41,159 nt of DNA, from positions 1 through 41,159 of the forward strand of contig NZ_JACJTO010000040.1 in assembly GCF_014698755.1 (NCBI RefSeq), read 5' to 3'. The position numbers and the translations under genes are program-made. The DNA comes from Aphanizomenon flos-aquae FACHB-1287 (GTDB lineage Bacteria > Cyanobacteriota > Cyanobacteriia > Cyanobacteriales > Nostocaceae). Below the pieces are notes generated by a model. The model was not told where the DNA came from and searched no databases. It saw nothing but the letters and a program-made list of their open reading frames with translations. Shown here in pieces: positions 8,480 to 16,348 of the stretch; positions within the stretch are counted from its first letter, which is position 1, and each line of letters starts with the position of its first letter.

Positions 8480-9214
8480 TTGGTAACTATTAAATGTAAA
8501 GACGTTGCGTTTTCTAATATTGAAGCAGTTTTATTTGATAAAAACGGTACTTTAGAAGATTCTGAGTCATATTTAAGAACATTAGGACAAAAAATCAGCC
8601 GGATGATAGACGCGCAAATTCCCGGTATTGGTGAACCATTGTTAATGGCTTTTGGCATTAATGGTAATTTTTTAGATCCAGCAGGTTTAATATCAGTAGC
8701 AAGTCGTAGAGAAACGGAAATTGCCGCAGCAGCTTACATTGCGGAAACTGGTAGGGGATGGTTTGAGTCTTTAAAAATTGCTTGTCAAGCTTTAGAAGAA
8801 GCAGATCAATATGTTGGTAAAACTCCTTCACCTTTATTTATGGGTAGTTTGGAGGTATTACAGTCTTTGTCAGTAGCGGGGTTAAAATTGGGGATTCTCT
8901 CAGCAGCAACGACTCAAGAAGTCCAGACATTTGTAAGGATTCATCAGTTAAGCGATTATTTACAACTAGAAAAAGGTGTTGATGATGGCCCTAGTAAACC
9001 AGACCCAATACTGTTTTTAGAGGCTTGTCAAGCTTTGGGAGTCGCACCAGAGGCAACTTTAATGGTAGGTGATTCTGTCGGTGATATGCAAATGGCCCGT
9101 AATGCTAAAGCTGCTGGTTGTATTGGTATTACTTGGATTGGTAGAGCAGATAATGTTCAGGGTGCAGATGTGGTAATTAATCAACTTGATGAAATTCAGA
9201 TTTTTGATGATTAA
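8480..9214 (+). CDS. HAD-superfamily hydrolase with altered motif I
   Basis: This 244 aa protein has the haloacid dehalogenase layout: motif I VLFDKNGTLEDS (residues 17-28), motif II GILSAATT, a Lys in KPDP, and motif IV VGDSVGDMQMARNA. The cap region lies between motifs I and II, as in phosphoglycolate-phosphatase-like members. The expected second Asp of motif I (D-x-D-G-T) is Asn22, while the nucleophile Asp20 is kept. Since the second Asp normally acts as acid/base in phosphatases, activity may be weak or of another type. The start is a TTG at 8480: no ATG or GTG exists in frame upstream, and AAGGTGGG lies at good spacing. The substrate is unknown. Confidence 0.8.
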   Translation: MVTIKCKDVAFSNIEAVLFDKNGTLEDSESYLRTLGQKISRMIDAQIPGIGEPLLMAFGINGNFLDPAGLISVASRRETEIAAAAYIAETGRGWFESLKIACQALEEADQYVGKTPSPLFMGSLEVLQSLSVAGLKLGILSAATTQEVQTFVRIHQLSDYLQLEKGVDDGPSKPDPILFLEACQALGVAPEATLMVGDSVGDMQMARNAKAAGCIGITWIGRADNVQGADVVINQLDEIQIFDD

Positions 9215-9718
9215 ATGATTTTCTGTTTCTATGGAAATATTGTTTTTATTGATACAATCCCATTTCCAAGTTCATTTCTATTACCAAAAAAGGGAACAGG
9301 GAATAGACAAAAGTTGCACTAGTTTAAAGCTCAGTCAAAAAAAAAGATGTTTTTAAAAGATGCGTAGCACGAGAAAAAACAGTGTCATTATTTCAATCTC
9401 TTTTAAACATGAGTTTTTCCTGTTCCCTCTAAAATTGATCAAAACCTAAATAATTTCTATTAAAAACTAGTAATTATTTTTATAAAAACACTAATCAATA
9501 TATTAGCGTATAAGTATTATATAACCTAGCAAAACATTTTGCAGCTAAATACATTAACGTCCCTCCCACCCCTGCTAAATTCCCACTGGAAAACCGCACG
9601 GGTAGTTTTTTTATGCTTGCTGTCAGGGAGACTCCTTCCCTGATCATACATAAGCAGTCCTTATCAATATCATCAATTATTTTCTTACTAAGTTATATTA
9701 AAAATCTCTCATAATCTA
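9215..9718. other. Spacer before the first ssl1498-like cassette
   Basis: No gene is supported. It includes a short STRR stretch near 9283-9295 and, at 9561-9625, a block (CCACCCCTGCTAAATTCCCA, then a hairpin) that recurs before cassettes 2 and 3. It therefore belongs to the repeat unit and may mark where an earlier copy was lost. Confidence 0.5.
9590..9612 (+). terminator. Terminator-like hairpin of the repeat unit, copy 1
   Basis: AAAACCGC-ACGG-GTAGTTTT followed by T. One A-C mismatch weakens the stem compared with copy 2. It precedes the first cassette rather than following a nearby gene. Confidence 0.5.
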
Positions 9719-9767
9719 TTGACACTTTCTAACAATCTTGTTATATTAGTTTACATAACTTAACAAA
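9719..9767 (+). promoter_or_regulatory. Promoter and operator of ssl1498-like gene 1
   Basis: A -35 TTGACA (9719-9724), a 17-base spacer and a -10 TATATT (9742-9747) make a near-consensus sigma-70 promoter. A perfect palindrome TAACAA-TC-TTGTTA (9730-9743) fills the spacer and runs into the -10. Immediately downstream, TTTACATA-AC-TTAACAAA (9750-9767) resembles the HLR1 element, two (G/T)TTACAWW repeats 2 bases apart bound by RpaB in high-light genes, with one mismatch. The same arrangement recurs in the next two cassettes. Confidence 0.75.
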
Positions 9768-9780
9768 CCCCAGAAATATT

Positions 9781-9951
9781 ATGTATACTCCAAAAGAACA
9801 AAAAGGCCTTCTTAGCGACTACGTGAGAGATCCCAAACTTTACGAAGCAAAATCTCATAAAATAGCCCAATATAGCCGCCATCATTCTCAACGTCATTTA
9901 GGAATATTCGACGTAAGCTCTACAGTTGTAGTTACATCAAGGTTTTCCTAA
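9781..9951 (+). CDS. Small ssl1498-like light-harvesting-like protein 1
   Basis: 56 aa, beginning MYTPKEQKGLLSDYVRDPKL. The pattern L-x-x-Y/F-x-x-(E/D)P-K-x-Y-x-A matches, as I recall the family, the N terminus of the ssl1498 light-harvesting-like proteins, relatives of high-light-inducible proteins. In that family a hydrophobic helix follows. Here the C-terminal half (GIFDVSSTVVVTS) is short, interrupted by Asp and Ser, and preceded by a His/Arg-rich stretch, so membrane insertion is doubtful. It has its own strong promoter and a weak ribosome-binding site. It is the first of three tandem paralogues. Family membership is by motif recall; function is unknown. Confidence 0.65.
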   Translation: MYTPKEQKGLLSDYVRDPKLYEAKSHKIAQYSRHHSQRHLGIFDVSSTVVVTSRFS

Positions 9952-10033
9952 GGTTTCTGGAATATTTATGTTTAATAATCGTTCAAAAATTCTCTTATAT
10001 TTCCCCTCCCCACCCCTGCTAAATTCCCACTGG

Positions 10034-10055
10034 AAAACCGCACGGGTGGTTTTTT
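10034..10055 (+). terminator. Intrinsic terminator after ssl1498-like gene 1
   Basis: AAAACCGC-ACGG-GTGGTTTT pairs over 8 bp (one G-T) and continues into a T-run. It lies 83 bases after the stop codon and just before the next cassette, so it would separate the two transcription units. Confidence 0.75.
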
Positions 10056-10160
10056 ATGGCTGCTGTAACTGAGATTTTTACCCGATTTTAGGTAAACAGC
10101 CTTTATTAAAAAGATAAATTATTCTTTTGCTAAATTAAATTAAAAATCTCTCATAATCTA

Positions 10161-10209
10161 TTGACACTTTGTAACAATCTTGTTATATTAGTTTACATAA
10201 CTTAACAAA
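10161..10209 (+). promoter_or_regulatory. Promoter and operator of ssl1498-like gene 2
   Basis: TTGACA (10161-10166), 17 bases, TATATT (10184-10189). The palindrome TAACAA-TC-TTGTTA lies at 10172-10185 and the HLR1-like pair TTTACATA-AC-TTAACAAA at 10192-10209, at the same offsets as in copy 1. Confidence 0.75.
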
Positions 10210-10222
10210 CCTTGGAAAAATT

Positions 10223-10381
10223 ATGTATACTCCGAAGGGACAAAAAAGCCTTTTTAGCGACTACGTGAGAGAACCCAAACTTTACGAAGTAAAATTTCCC
10301 ACAAAAAAGCAACAAAGCATTAATGCTTTTCAAGGTTCTGTAGCAATGTTCGATATAAATCCTGCATTTTTAAGTGCATAG
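10223..10381 (+). CDS. Small ssl1498-like light-harvesting-like protein 2
   Basis: 52 aa, MYTPKGQKSLFSDYVREPKL followed by YEVKFPTKKQQ, closely paralogous to the genes on both sides. The family-type T-K-x-Q-Q stretch is best preserved in this copy. The C-terminal segment (FQGSVAMFDINPAFLSA) keeps the F-Q-G junction but is too short and polar for a normal transmembrane helix. It has its own promoter. It is too short for usual gene-finding thresholds, but conservation with its neighbours at protein and promoter level supports it as real. Confidence 0.65.
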   Translation: MYTPKGQKSLFSDYVREPKLYEVKFPTKKQQSINAFQGSVAMFDINPAFLSA

Positions 10382-10579
10382 AGGGTTAGATAAAGTTTTC
10401 GGCCTCGATATTTGTATCTAAACGTTATTCAAAAATTCTCTTAGATATTCCCCACCTCCGCTAACTTCCCACTGGAAACCCAGCGTGAGTTTTTGAGGCT
10501 GTTGTCACTAAGATTTTTACCCAGATTCTAGATAGGTGATTTTTATACGTATCATAAGATTTTCCTTTGTCAATATCTA

Positions 10580-10639
10580 TTGACGGTTTGTAACAATATT
10601 GTTATCATGGTCTTATCATAATTTACGGAATGTAACAAA
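10580..10639 (+). promoter_or_regulatory. Promoter and operator of ssl1498-like gene 3
   Basis: TTGACG (10580-10585), 17 bases, TATCAT (10603-10608): weaker than copies 1 and 2. The palindrome is kept as TAACAA-TA-TTGTTA (10591-10604) even though its centre changed, which suggests selection on it. The downstream pair is TTTACGGA-AT-GTAACAAA (10622-10639), more degenerate and further from the -10. Confidence 0.65.
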
Positions 10640-10652
10640 CCGAAAAAACATT

Positions 10653-10823
10653 ATGTATACGACAAATAAACAAAAAGGCATTCTTAGCAACTACGTCAGA
10701 GAACCCAAACTTTACCAAGCAAAATCCTTTACAAAAGCGCAACACAGTCGGTATGATTTTCAAGGTTCTTCAGGAATATTTGATGTAACTTATACAGTGC
10801 TAGTTACCTGGAAAGATACCTAA
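10653..10823 (+). CDS. Small ssl1498-like light-harvesting-like protein 3
   Basis: 56 aa, MYTTNKQKGILSNYVREPKL followed by YQAKSFTKAQHSRYDFQG. The N-terminal half fits the ssl1498-type consensus well, and SRYDFQG followed by GIFDVTYTVLVTW aligns without gaps to the region that forms the membrane helix in the family, as I recall it. One Asp and polar ends make that helix marginal. The longer reading frame upstream (from 10599) overlaps the promoter, so the ATG at 10653, aligned with the paralogues, is the start. The final Lys-Asp-Thr is unlike its siblings. Confidence 0.65.
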   Translation: MYTTNKQKGILSNYVREPKLYQAKSFTKAQHSRYDFQGSSGIFDVTYTVLVTWKDT

Positions 10824-10997
10824 ATTTTTCAGTTGCAGTATTATTTGTATGTAATCAGCATTGATGAAACTAAATATGACTTTAGGTGTAGAGATGTTCC
10901 ATAGAACCTCTCTACAAGGGTTTTGGAATCATCATTTTCATACATTAAATCAGCAACGCCTATCTAATCTAATCTTTATGCAAATTTTCTCCCAATT

Positions 10998-11022
10998 AAG
11001 CCCTGTTTGGTCGGGGTTTTTT
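10998..11022 (+). terminator. Terminator after the ssl1498-like array
   Basis: AAGCCCTG-TTTGGT-CGGGGTTT forms an 8 bp stem with wobbles and runs into TTTTT. It lies 175 bases after gene 3 and before the convergent pgsA gene. Confidence 0.7.
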
Positions 11023-11091
11023 ATTCGTTAATTAAAAAATCTTGTGTAATCTGCTTTTTAAAATTCGAGTTTTATGTTCATAAATTGATTT

Positions 11092-11604
11092 TCAATCCTT
11101 AGTTTTTTGAGGAATGAGATAAATGATTCCCGAAAGAATTGTTAATATTACAGATATCCAAAAAGAAATTAAAACTGGAGTTTGCCAAATTGGTGATAAG
11201 GGTGCAATGAGGAGAGATATGGCAATTATTTGACTAACTGTTTTTAGTTTACCCCAAATATTTGCACCGCTGATAGTAGTTTGATTAACTCGCCAACCTG
11301 CGATCGCTAATTCTCGTGCTAGAATTATAAATACTGCCCAAGCTGGGATTTTTCCTAATTCTACTAATACTAATAATGGTGCAAGTACCAATAATTTATC
11401 TACTAAAGGATCAAGAAATTTACCTAATTCACTAATTTGATTAAGTTTTCTGGCTAAATATCCATCTAACCAATCAGTTAAAGCTGCAATTAAAAATATA
11501 GTTAAACAGATCCATTTTGCTTGATTTGTGGGATTGTATAAACCGTAGAGTAAAAAAGGTATTCCCAGCAGTCGAGAAAAAGTAATCCAATTAGGTAAAG
11601 TCAT
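11092..11604 (-). CDS. pgsA: CDP-diacylglycerol-glycerol-3-phosphate 3-phosphatidyltransferase
   Basis: About 170 aa. It makes phosphatidylglycerophosphate from CDP-diacylglycerol and glycerol 3-phosphate, the first committed step to phosphatidylglycerol, the only phospholipid of thylakoids. The CDP-alcohol phosphotransferase motif D-x2-D-G-x2-A-R-x8-G-x3-D-x3-D is complete (DWLDGYLARKLNQISELGKF, then LDPLVDK, about residues 44-70). Several hydrophobic helices surround it. I take the ATG at 11604 (MTLPNWITFSR) as start, because family members usually begin with this segment; the frame extends to a TTG four codons earlier. It is about 145 bases downstream of glcD on the same strand. Confidence 0.93.
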   Translation of the reverse strand: MTLPNWITFSRLLGIPFLLYGLYNPTNQAKWICLTIFLIAALTDWLDGYLARKLNQISELGKFLDPLVDKLLVLAPLLVLVELGKIPAWAVFIILARELAIAGWRVNQTTISGANIWGKLKTVSQIIAISLLIAPLSPIWQTPVLISFWISVILTILSGIIYLIPQKTKD

Positions 11605-11749
11605 AAGAATTAACAATGTCAGAATTAGAGGCCTAAAGGAAGAATTAAAGACAGGGAAAAACAGAGAATTAGGAATTAAATAAAGGTGGTAAAAACTTTA
11701 TTTCATAATATCAGGAATAGCTATATATTCCTGATTCCTAACTTTTTTG

Positions 11750-13228
11750 TTAAAATCTTTCTACATCTGAGAATTTTTGAATAGATACTTTTGCAGTTTC
11801 TCCACAAGTGCGGGGTGTGGGGAAAATTTTCCCAGGATTTGCTAAACTTTGAGGATTAAATACCTGTCTTACCCATTGCATTGTTTCCAAATCAACTTCA
11901 CTAAACATATCTGGCATATAACATTTTTTATCAGCGCCAATACCATGTTCACCGGAAATACTACCGCCGACTTTTACACACAATCTCAGAATTTCTCCTC
12001 CCAATTCTTCGACTTTTTCCAATTCTCCATGTATGGAATTATCAAATAAAATTAATGGGTGTAAATTACCATCTCCAGCGTGAAAGACATTAGCAATAGG
12101 ATAACCATATTGATTGCTTAACCGCTCAATTTCTTGGAGAACATAAGGTAATTGGGTGCGAGGAATTACACCATCTTGTACATAATAATCTGGGCTAATA
12201 TGTCCTGCTGCGGCGAAAGCTGCTTTTCTACCTTTCCATAATTTTAATCTAGTTTCTGGGTCACTAGCACTAGTGACATTTCGCGCTCCATTTTTTTGAC
12301 AAATTTCTTTAACTCGCTGTTTATTAGCAGAAACTTCCACTTCTAAACCATCAATTTCTACTAATAGGATAGCAGCAGCATCACGAGGATAACAATTAGT
12401 AGCAACCACATCTTCTACAGCGTTAATACTAATATTATCCATCATTTCCATACCACCAGGAATAATGCCCGCGCTGATAATATCAGAAACCGTTGCAGCA
12501 GCAGCATCTACACTGGTAAAATCTGCCAATAAAACACAAATTGATTCCGCACTTTTGAGAATTTTTAAAGTGATTTCTGTCGCAATTCCTAAAGTACCTT
12601 CTGAACCGACAAAGACACCGGTTAAATCATAGCCTGGAGTTTCGGGAATTTGTCCACCAATATCAACAATTGCACCATTAGGAAGGACTATTTTTAAACC
12701 TAAAACATGATTTGTTGTCACACCATATTTTAAACAATGTACCCCTCCTGAATTTTCGGCAATATTACCACCAATAGAACAAATAATTTGACTAGAAGGG
12801 TCTGGTGCAAAATAAAAACCAGCGCCGCTAACTGCTTGAGTCACCCAACTATTAATTACTCCTGGTTGCACTATAGCCCGCTGATTTTCTAAGTCTATTT
12901 TTAAGATTTGTCGCATTAAAGAAGTGACAATTAAAACGGAATTTTCTGCTGGTAAAGCGCCACCAGATAAACCTGTTCCTGAACCTCTAGCAATAAAGGG
13001 AACGGAGAATTGATTGCAAATTTTGACGATTTCTGATACTTGTTCCGTGGTTCTTGGTAATACTGCAACGGGGGGAGATTGTTTATAGCTGGTTAACCCG
13101 TCACATTCATAGGTAAGGAGTTCTTCTTTGCGTTGTACTACACCTTTTTCTCCCAGGACTGCGACAAATTTTTTGATTATGGGTTTCCAGTTTATGGTTT
13201 GAGTTTTTGTTGATTCTTGGGTAAGCAT
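11750..13228 (-). CDS. glcD: FAD-linked oxidase, glycolate oxidase subunit GlcD-like
   Basis: 492 aa with the VAO/PCMH FAD-binding fold: PFIARGSGTGLSGGALP (about residues 79-95) and GVFVGSEGTLGIATEITLKI (about 205-225) contact FAD. The C-terminal domain carries the HAGDGNLHPL motif and SGEHGIG. Family members oxidise 2-hydroxy acids such as glycolate or D-lactate. In cyanobacteria a GlcD-type glycolate dehydrogenase converts photorespiratory glycolate to glyoxylate. The length is normal. Whether the true substrate is glycolate or D-lactate is not decidable here. Confidence 0.88.
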   Translation of the reverse strand: MLTQESTKTQTINWKPIIKKFVAVLGEKGVVQRKEELLTYECDGLTSYKQSPPVAVLPRTTEQVSEIVKICNQFSVPFIARGSGTGLSGGALPAENSVLIVTSLMRQILKIDLENQRAIVQPGVINSWVTQAVSGAGFYFAPDPSSQIICSIGGNIAENSGGVHCLKYGVTTNHVLGLKIVLPNGAIVDIGGQIPETPGYDLTGVFVGSEGTLGIATEITLKILKSAESICVLLADFTSVDAAAATVSDIISAGIIPGGMEMMDNISINAVEDVVATNCYPRDAAAILLVEIDGLEVEVSANKQRVKEICQKNGARNVTSASDPETRLKLWKGRKAAFAAAGHISPDYYVQDGVIPRTQLPYVLQEIERLSNQYGYPIANVFHAGDGNLHPLILFDNSIHGELEKVEELGGEILRLCVKVGGSISGEHGIGADKKCYMPDMFSEVDLETMQWVRQVFNPQSLANPGKIFPTPRTCGETAKVSIQKFSDVERF

Positions 13229-13344
13229 AGAGGTTTTTATCTGTGGTAGATGTTGATGATAGCAAAATATTGATTTAATTGTTTATTATATCATAAAATA
13301 TATTTATAGTATTTTAGCGTAATGCGCCATAATTAAGAATTTGA

Positions 13345-13455
13345 TCATACTATACTCAATAGATACTTTCCTGATATTATCTTTTCTATTTCCATCCTGG
13401 CTTTTTGTTGTAGTTGTTTGGCATTTTCTCTGATTTTTGTGATATGTTCACCCAT
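13345..13455 (-). CDS. Possible 36 aa peptide, unknown
   Basis: An ATG frame encoding MGEHITKIRENAKQLQQKAR and then MEIEKIISGKYLLSIV. It is amphipathic, Lys/Glu/Gln-rich and likely helical. No family is recognised. It could be a remnant of a longer gene or a chance frame in an otherwise empty spacer. Confidence 0.2.
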   Translation of the reverse strand: MGEHITKIRENAKQLQQKARMEIEKIISGKYLLSIV

Positions 13456-13590
13456 TTTATTTTGGTTAATGGAATTAATAAATATGATCAGGATCAGAAT
13501 GTTCAAGATTAAAAGATGAACAGAATAAAAATAGATATTTTAATGTTTTTGGAAAATTGTTTCACATAATTATGGTAACATTTTTTGTTT

Positions 13591-13616
13591 TAGGGGCTTC
13601 CTCGCCCCTATTTTTT
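13591..13616 (+). terminator. Terminator-shaped hairpin
   Basis: TAGGGGC-TTCCTC-GCCCCTA followed by TTTTTT. The T-run is on the plus strand, while the flippase gene ends towards it on the minus strand, so it does not obviously terminate a known gene. It may stop antisense transcripts or be a dispersed palindrome. Confidence 0.5.
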
Positions 13617-13666
13617 ACTCTCTTATTTTATTAAATTATTGTCACCTTTCATTTTTAATCATCTTG

Positions 13667-15028
13667 TCACTCGTTAAGGGTTTTGTCAGACTCAAGTGCT
13701 GGATTAAAAAAGCCGATAAAAATGGAAGGATTGATTTTAATATGTTTGACAACTAAGAAACTTAACCAAACATTAGAGATTATCATAGTCACACTGGTAG
13801 CGATCGCTGATCCGATCATCCCTAAAGTAGGAATAGCGATTGTATGTAAAACTAAATTAATGATTAAGCAATAACCAATCACAGGTAAGGATTTTTTGTG
13901 ATGACCTGTCATGACCATTAAACAACCGACAGAACCACATAAAGCATCAAATAATCTACCTATAACCAATATCTTCAGCGATAAATTAGCATCAACAAAG
14001 TCTGGTCCAAAAATACTCAATATTGGTTGAGTAAAAAACATTAAACACAAAGAAATCAGTAAACTAGGCCAAAATATCCAGTAATTAGCGGTGGTAACGA
14101 GTTTTTGTAAACCGGGAATGTCTCCTTCAACATACAAAGTTGCAAACCTGGGTGCAGATATCTTATTTAATATCACCAACACGATAATTATCCAGTGACC
14201 AGTTCTGACTGCGGCACTATAAATACCTGCTTGTGCAGGACCGAGGAAAGAACCAACCAGGAGAATATCAGATTGCTCTAAGATGGTAAAAAATGCTTGT
14301 TGTAGCAACAAAGTAACAGAGATTCCTAACCATTCTTGAGTAGAATAAATCGGGGTAGCTGGTTCAATCTCATTATTTACTTTCTGATGCAACAACCAAA
14401 ATTGCACAATAACTACAATAAATAACGTAGTTATAGCTACACAAATCATTGGTAAGCTAGTCAGAAAATAGCCTTGTTTTGATAAAAAATATCCCCCACA
14501 AAATACTAATATTGGCCAGATTATTTCTGATGGAATGAAAGCTAAGGTAATTGTTGCCATTGTTCTAGCTGTCTCCATCTGCAAATGTACCAGAGATTGC
14601 AATGGTAATAATAACATTCCCACTAACATGGGTATCCCATATACAAAGTTATAATTAACACTCAAATACCAGACTATTGCTACAACAATGAGGGCTAGAA
14701 ATGTTCCTCCCAATAGGGATAGAAACCAACTTAACCGCAGAATACCACGTAAACGTCCCCAGTCTTGTTTAACTTTATACTCTGAAATTAAACGCACAGA
14801 TGTACGAGGTAAACCTAAACAAGCAGGGATTGCTAAAAGTAAAGCCCAAGAATTAACATATTCATAAATACCATATTCAGTTTGTCCCATCCATTGTGCT
14901 AGACAAATTTGCACTAAATAAGTTATCAATATATTACAAACTTGAATGCTTAGAGCTATGGTAGCATCTTTAGAAAATGCTTCTAAGAGAATATTCTTTT
15001 CGGGTTGATAAAGTGAAGATTCAGTCAT
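13667..15028 (-). CDS. Oligosaccharide/lipid flippase (MOP superfamily, Wzx-like)
   Basis: This 453 aa polytopic membrane protein has about 12-14 hydrophobic segments and the polysaccharide-biosynthesis flippase layout: an N-terminal amphipathic start, then GQTEYGIYEYVNSWALLLAIPACLG. The motif (A/G)-x(2)-EYGxYxY is typical of this branch of the MATE/MOP superfamily. Such proteins flip polyprenyl-linked glycans or other amphipathic products outward. It is the last gene of the minus-strand cluster, 640 bases past cysC, so it may have its own promoter. In this setting it could export the sulfated product, but a role in polysaccharide export cannot be excluded. Confidence 0.8.
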   Translation of the reverse strand: MTESSLYQPEKNILLEAFSKDATIALSIQVCNILITYLVQICLAQWMGQTEYGIYEYVNSWALLLAIPACLGLPRTSVRLISEYKVKQDWGRLRGILRLSWFLSLLGGTFLALIVVAIVWYLSVNYNFVYGIPMLVGMLLLPLQSLVHLQMETARTMATITLAFIPSEIIWPILVFCGGYFLSKQGYFLTSLPMICVAITTLFIVVIVQFWLLHQKVNNEIEPATPIYSTQEWLGISVTLLLQQAFFTILEQSDILLVGSFLGPAQAGIYSAAVRTGHWIIIVLVILNKISAPRFATLYVEGDIPGLQKLVTTANYWIFWPSLLISLCLMFFTQPILSIFGPDFVDANLSLKILVIGRLFDALCGSVGCLMVMTGHHKKSLPVIGYCLIINLVLHTIAIPTLGMIGSAIATSVTMIISNVWLSFLVVKHIKINPSIFIGFFNPALESDKTLNE

Positions 15029-15665
15029 ATCAATTTTGGATTTTAGATGTTGGATTGACTCTATATGTATATAAGCTTGAACAATTTATTTTCCCTATCC
15101 TCTACTCCCTACCTCCTTTCTCATTTTATATAATACCCATGTTATACTCAGTTGTTTAAACAACTCACTTACTGAAATCTGACCATGAGATTCACTATCT
15201 AGTTCCCGAATGGAGATTTGTTGTATGACTAAAGATCAACCTCCTAAGAAAATGTTTTAAAAGTAGAAGAATATCGCAAAAAAGCTCACAAAGTATAAGC
15301 TGAAATTTGAAGATATCAGCACCTTGTGAACAAATGACTAAAGTATATTTTAGTAACTTGATATAAAATGGGAATTGATTCCAAAAGAGTTTCCATTAGC
15401 TCAACCGTGTGGTCGCTACAAAATTTAAGAATATATAGTAGTTCCCATGCTCGTGAGGTACAAAGTTTTTTAGTTTTAGGGAACAGAGAATAGGGAATAA
15501 ATTGGTTTGTACTTCATGAGACTGGAAAACAATATATACAGTTAGAAGTACCATATCAACATGAAGTTGAAAAATTAAAAATTAAATACGGTTTCAGATA
15601 GATATTTATACCAATCTGAAACCTATTATTAAGATTTCCAGGAATTGAATAATTACCAATTAACT
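15029..15665. other. Spacer with gene relics between flippase and cysC
   Basis: It holds the carrier relic (15098-15258), an STRR stretch near 15478-15499, and scattered plus-strand fragments that look once-coding but are interrupted by stops (for example a frame ending in EVEKLKIKYGFR near 15560-15600). No intact gene is seen. The region looks like a site of past insertion and loss. Confidence 0.5.
15098..15258 (-). pseudogene. Relic of a second peptidyl-carrier domain
   Basis: On the minus strand this region encodes LGG-stop-SLV, then IQQISIRELDSESHGQISVS and ELFKQLS, then VLYK-stop. It matches the end of the reductase-condensation-carrier protein (LGGRSLAMI, IQQICVRELGSESHSQISVG, VLYKTRKE) almost residue by residue. 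The Arg of LGGRS has become TGA and about seven codons are deleted after the attachment Ser. The DNA match extends through the 3' flank (15091-15120 against 16343-16375). Everything upstream of the carrier domain is gone. It is a decayed duplicate that shows the cluster once held another carrier-containing gene here. Confidence 0.85.
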
Positions 15666-16232
15666 TTAGACATTAGTTAATTGAAGTTCGGGAATATCAG
15701 ATACTGGAATATATCCCATTTTTTCCAAGTAATGTATTACCTTAACAACACTTTCATCAATACTTTCCTGTTCCGTATTACAAATAATTTCTGGATTTAT
15801 AGGTTCTTCATAGGGGTCATCAATCCCTGTAAATCCTTTAATTTTTCCAGATCTAGCTTTGGCATATAAGCCTTTAACATCTCTATCTTCACAGGTTTCT
15901 AAAGATGCTTTGACATAAACTTCTACAAAATTTTCTGTCATTTGTCTTACCTTTTCTCTCGTTTCTCGATAGGGACTAATAGCAGAAACAATGGCAATTA
16001 CTTGATAACGACTTAACAGACTGGCCACAAATCCAATGCGATGAACATTAATATCCCTGTCTTCTTTACTGAAACCTAAACCTTGGGAAAGATGAGTTCT
16101 CACCACATCTCCATCTAAAACTTCTACCTGACAACATCGTTTTTTTAACTCCAATTCTACCCCCTGAGAAACAGTGGTTTTACCAGCACCACTTAACCCT
16201 GTAAACCATAAAGTTAATCCAGAATATTTCAT
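15666..16232 (-). CDS. cysC: Adenylylsulfate (APS) kinase
   Basis: 188 aa. It phosphorylates adenosine 5'-phosphosulfate to PAPS, the sulfate donor for sulfotransferases. The P-loop GLSGAGKTT lies at residues 13-21, and DGDVVR and FSKEDRDINVHRI are the APS-binding segments. FTGIDDPYEEPINPEI is the C-terminal family motif. It sits in the same minus-strand run as three sulfotransferases, so it most likely feeds them with PAPS rather than serving general sulfate assimilation. A similar pairing of APS kinase with sulfotransferase is known in saxitoxin and cylindrospermopsin clusters. The sequence is complete, with no sulfurylase domain fused. Confidence 0.95.
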   Translation of the reverse strand: MKYSGLTLWFTGLSGAGKTTVSQGVELELKKRCCQVEVLDGDVVRTHLSQGLGFSKEDRDINVHRIGFVASLLSRYQVIAIVSAISPYRETREKVRQMTENFVEVYVKASLETCEDRDVKGLYAKARSGKIKGFTGIDDPYEEPINPEIICNTEQESIDESVVKVIHYLEKMGYIPVSDIPELQLTNV

Positions 16233-16348
16233 GTTAATTTCCTATTGTTTATTGTTTGAATGAACCCGACATTTGAGAATCAAAACTTAGTACAAGACTG
16301 ATATTTAAGTTTTATTAGCATTGGTGCTTAAAACTCCATATATTTCCC

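Larger units (their letters stand above)
13229..13666. other. Spacer between glcD and the flippase gene
   Basis: It contains only the doubtful 36 aa frame and the hairpin at 13591-13616. The rest is AT-rich with no supported feature. Confidence 0.5.

Noticed and set aside
9561-10500. CRISPR array from three repeated blocks
   Set aside because: The units are over 400 bases long and contain promoters and genes. They are tandem gene cassettes, not short repeats with spacers.
15251-15605. Plus-strand coding fragments after the carrier relic
   Set aside because: Short protein-like pieces are broken by many stops and match no family I can name, so they are noted only in the spacer entry.
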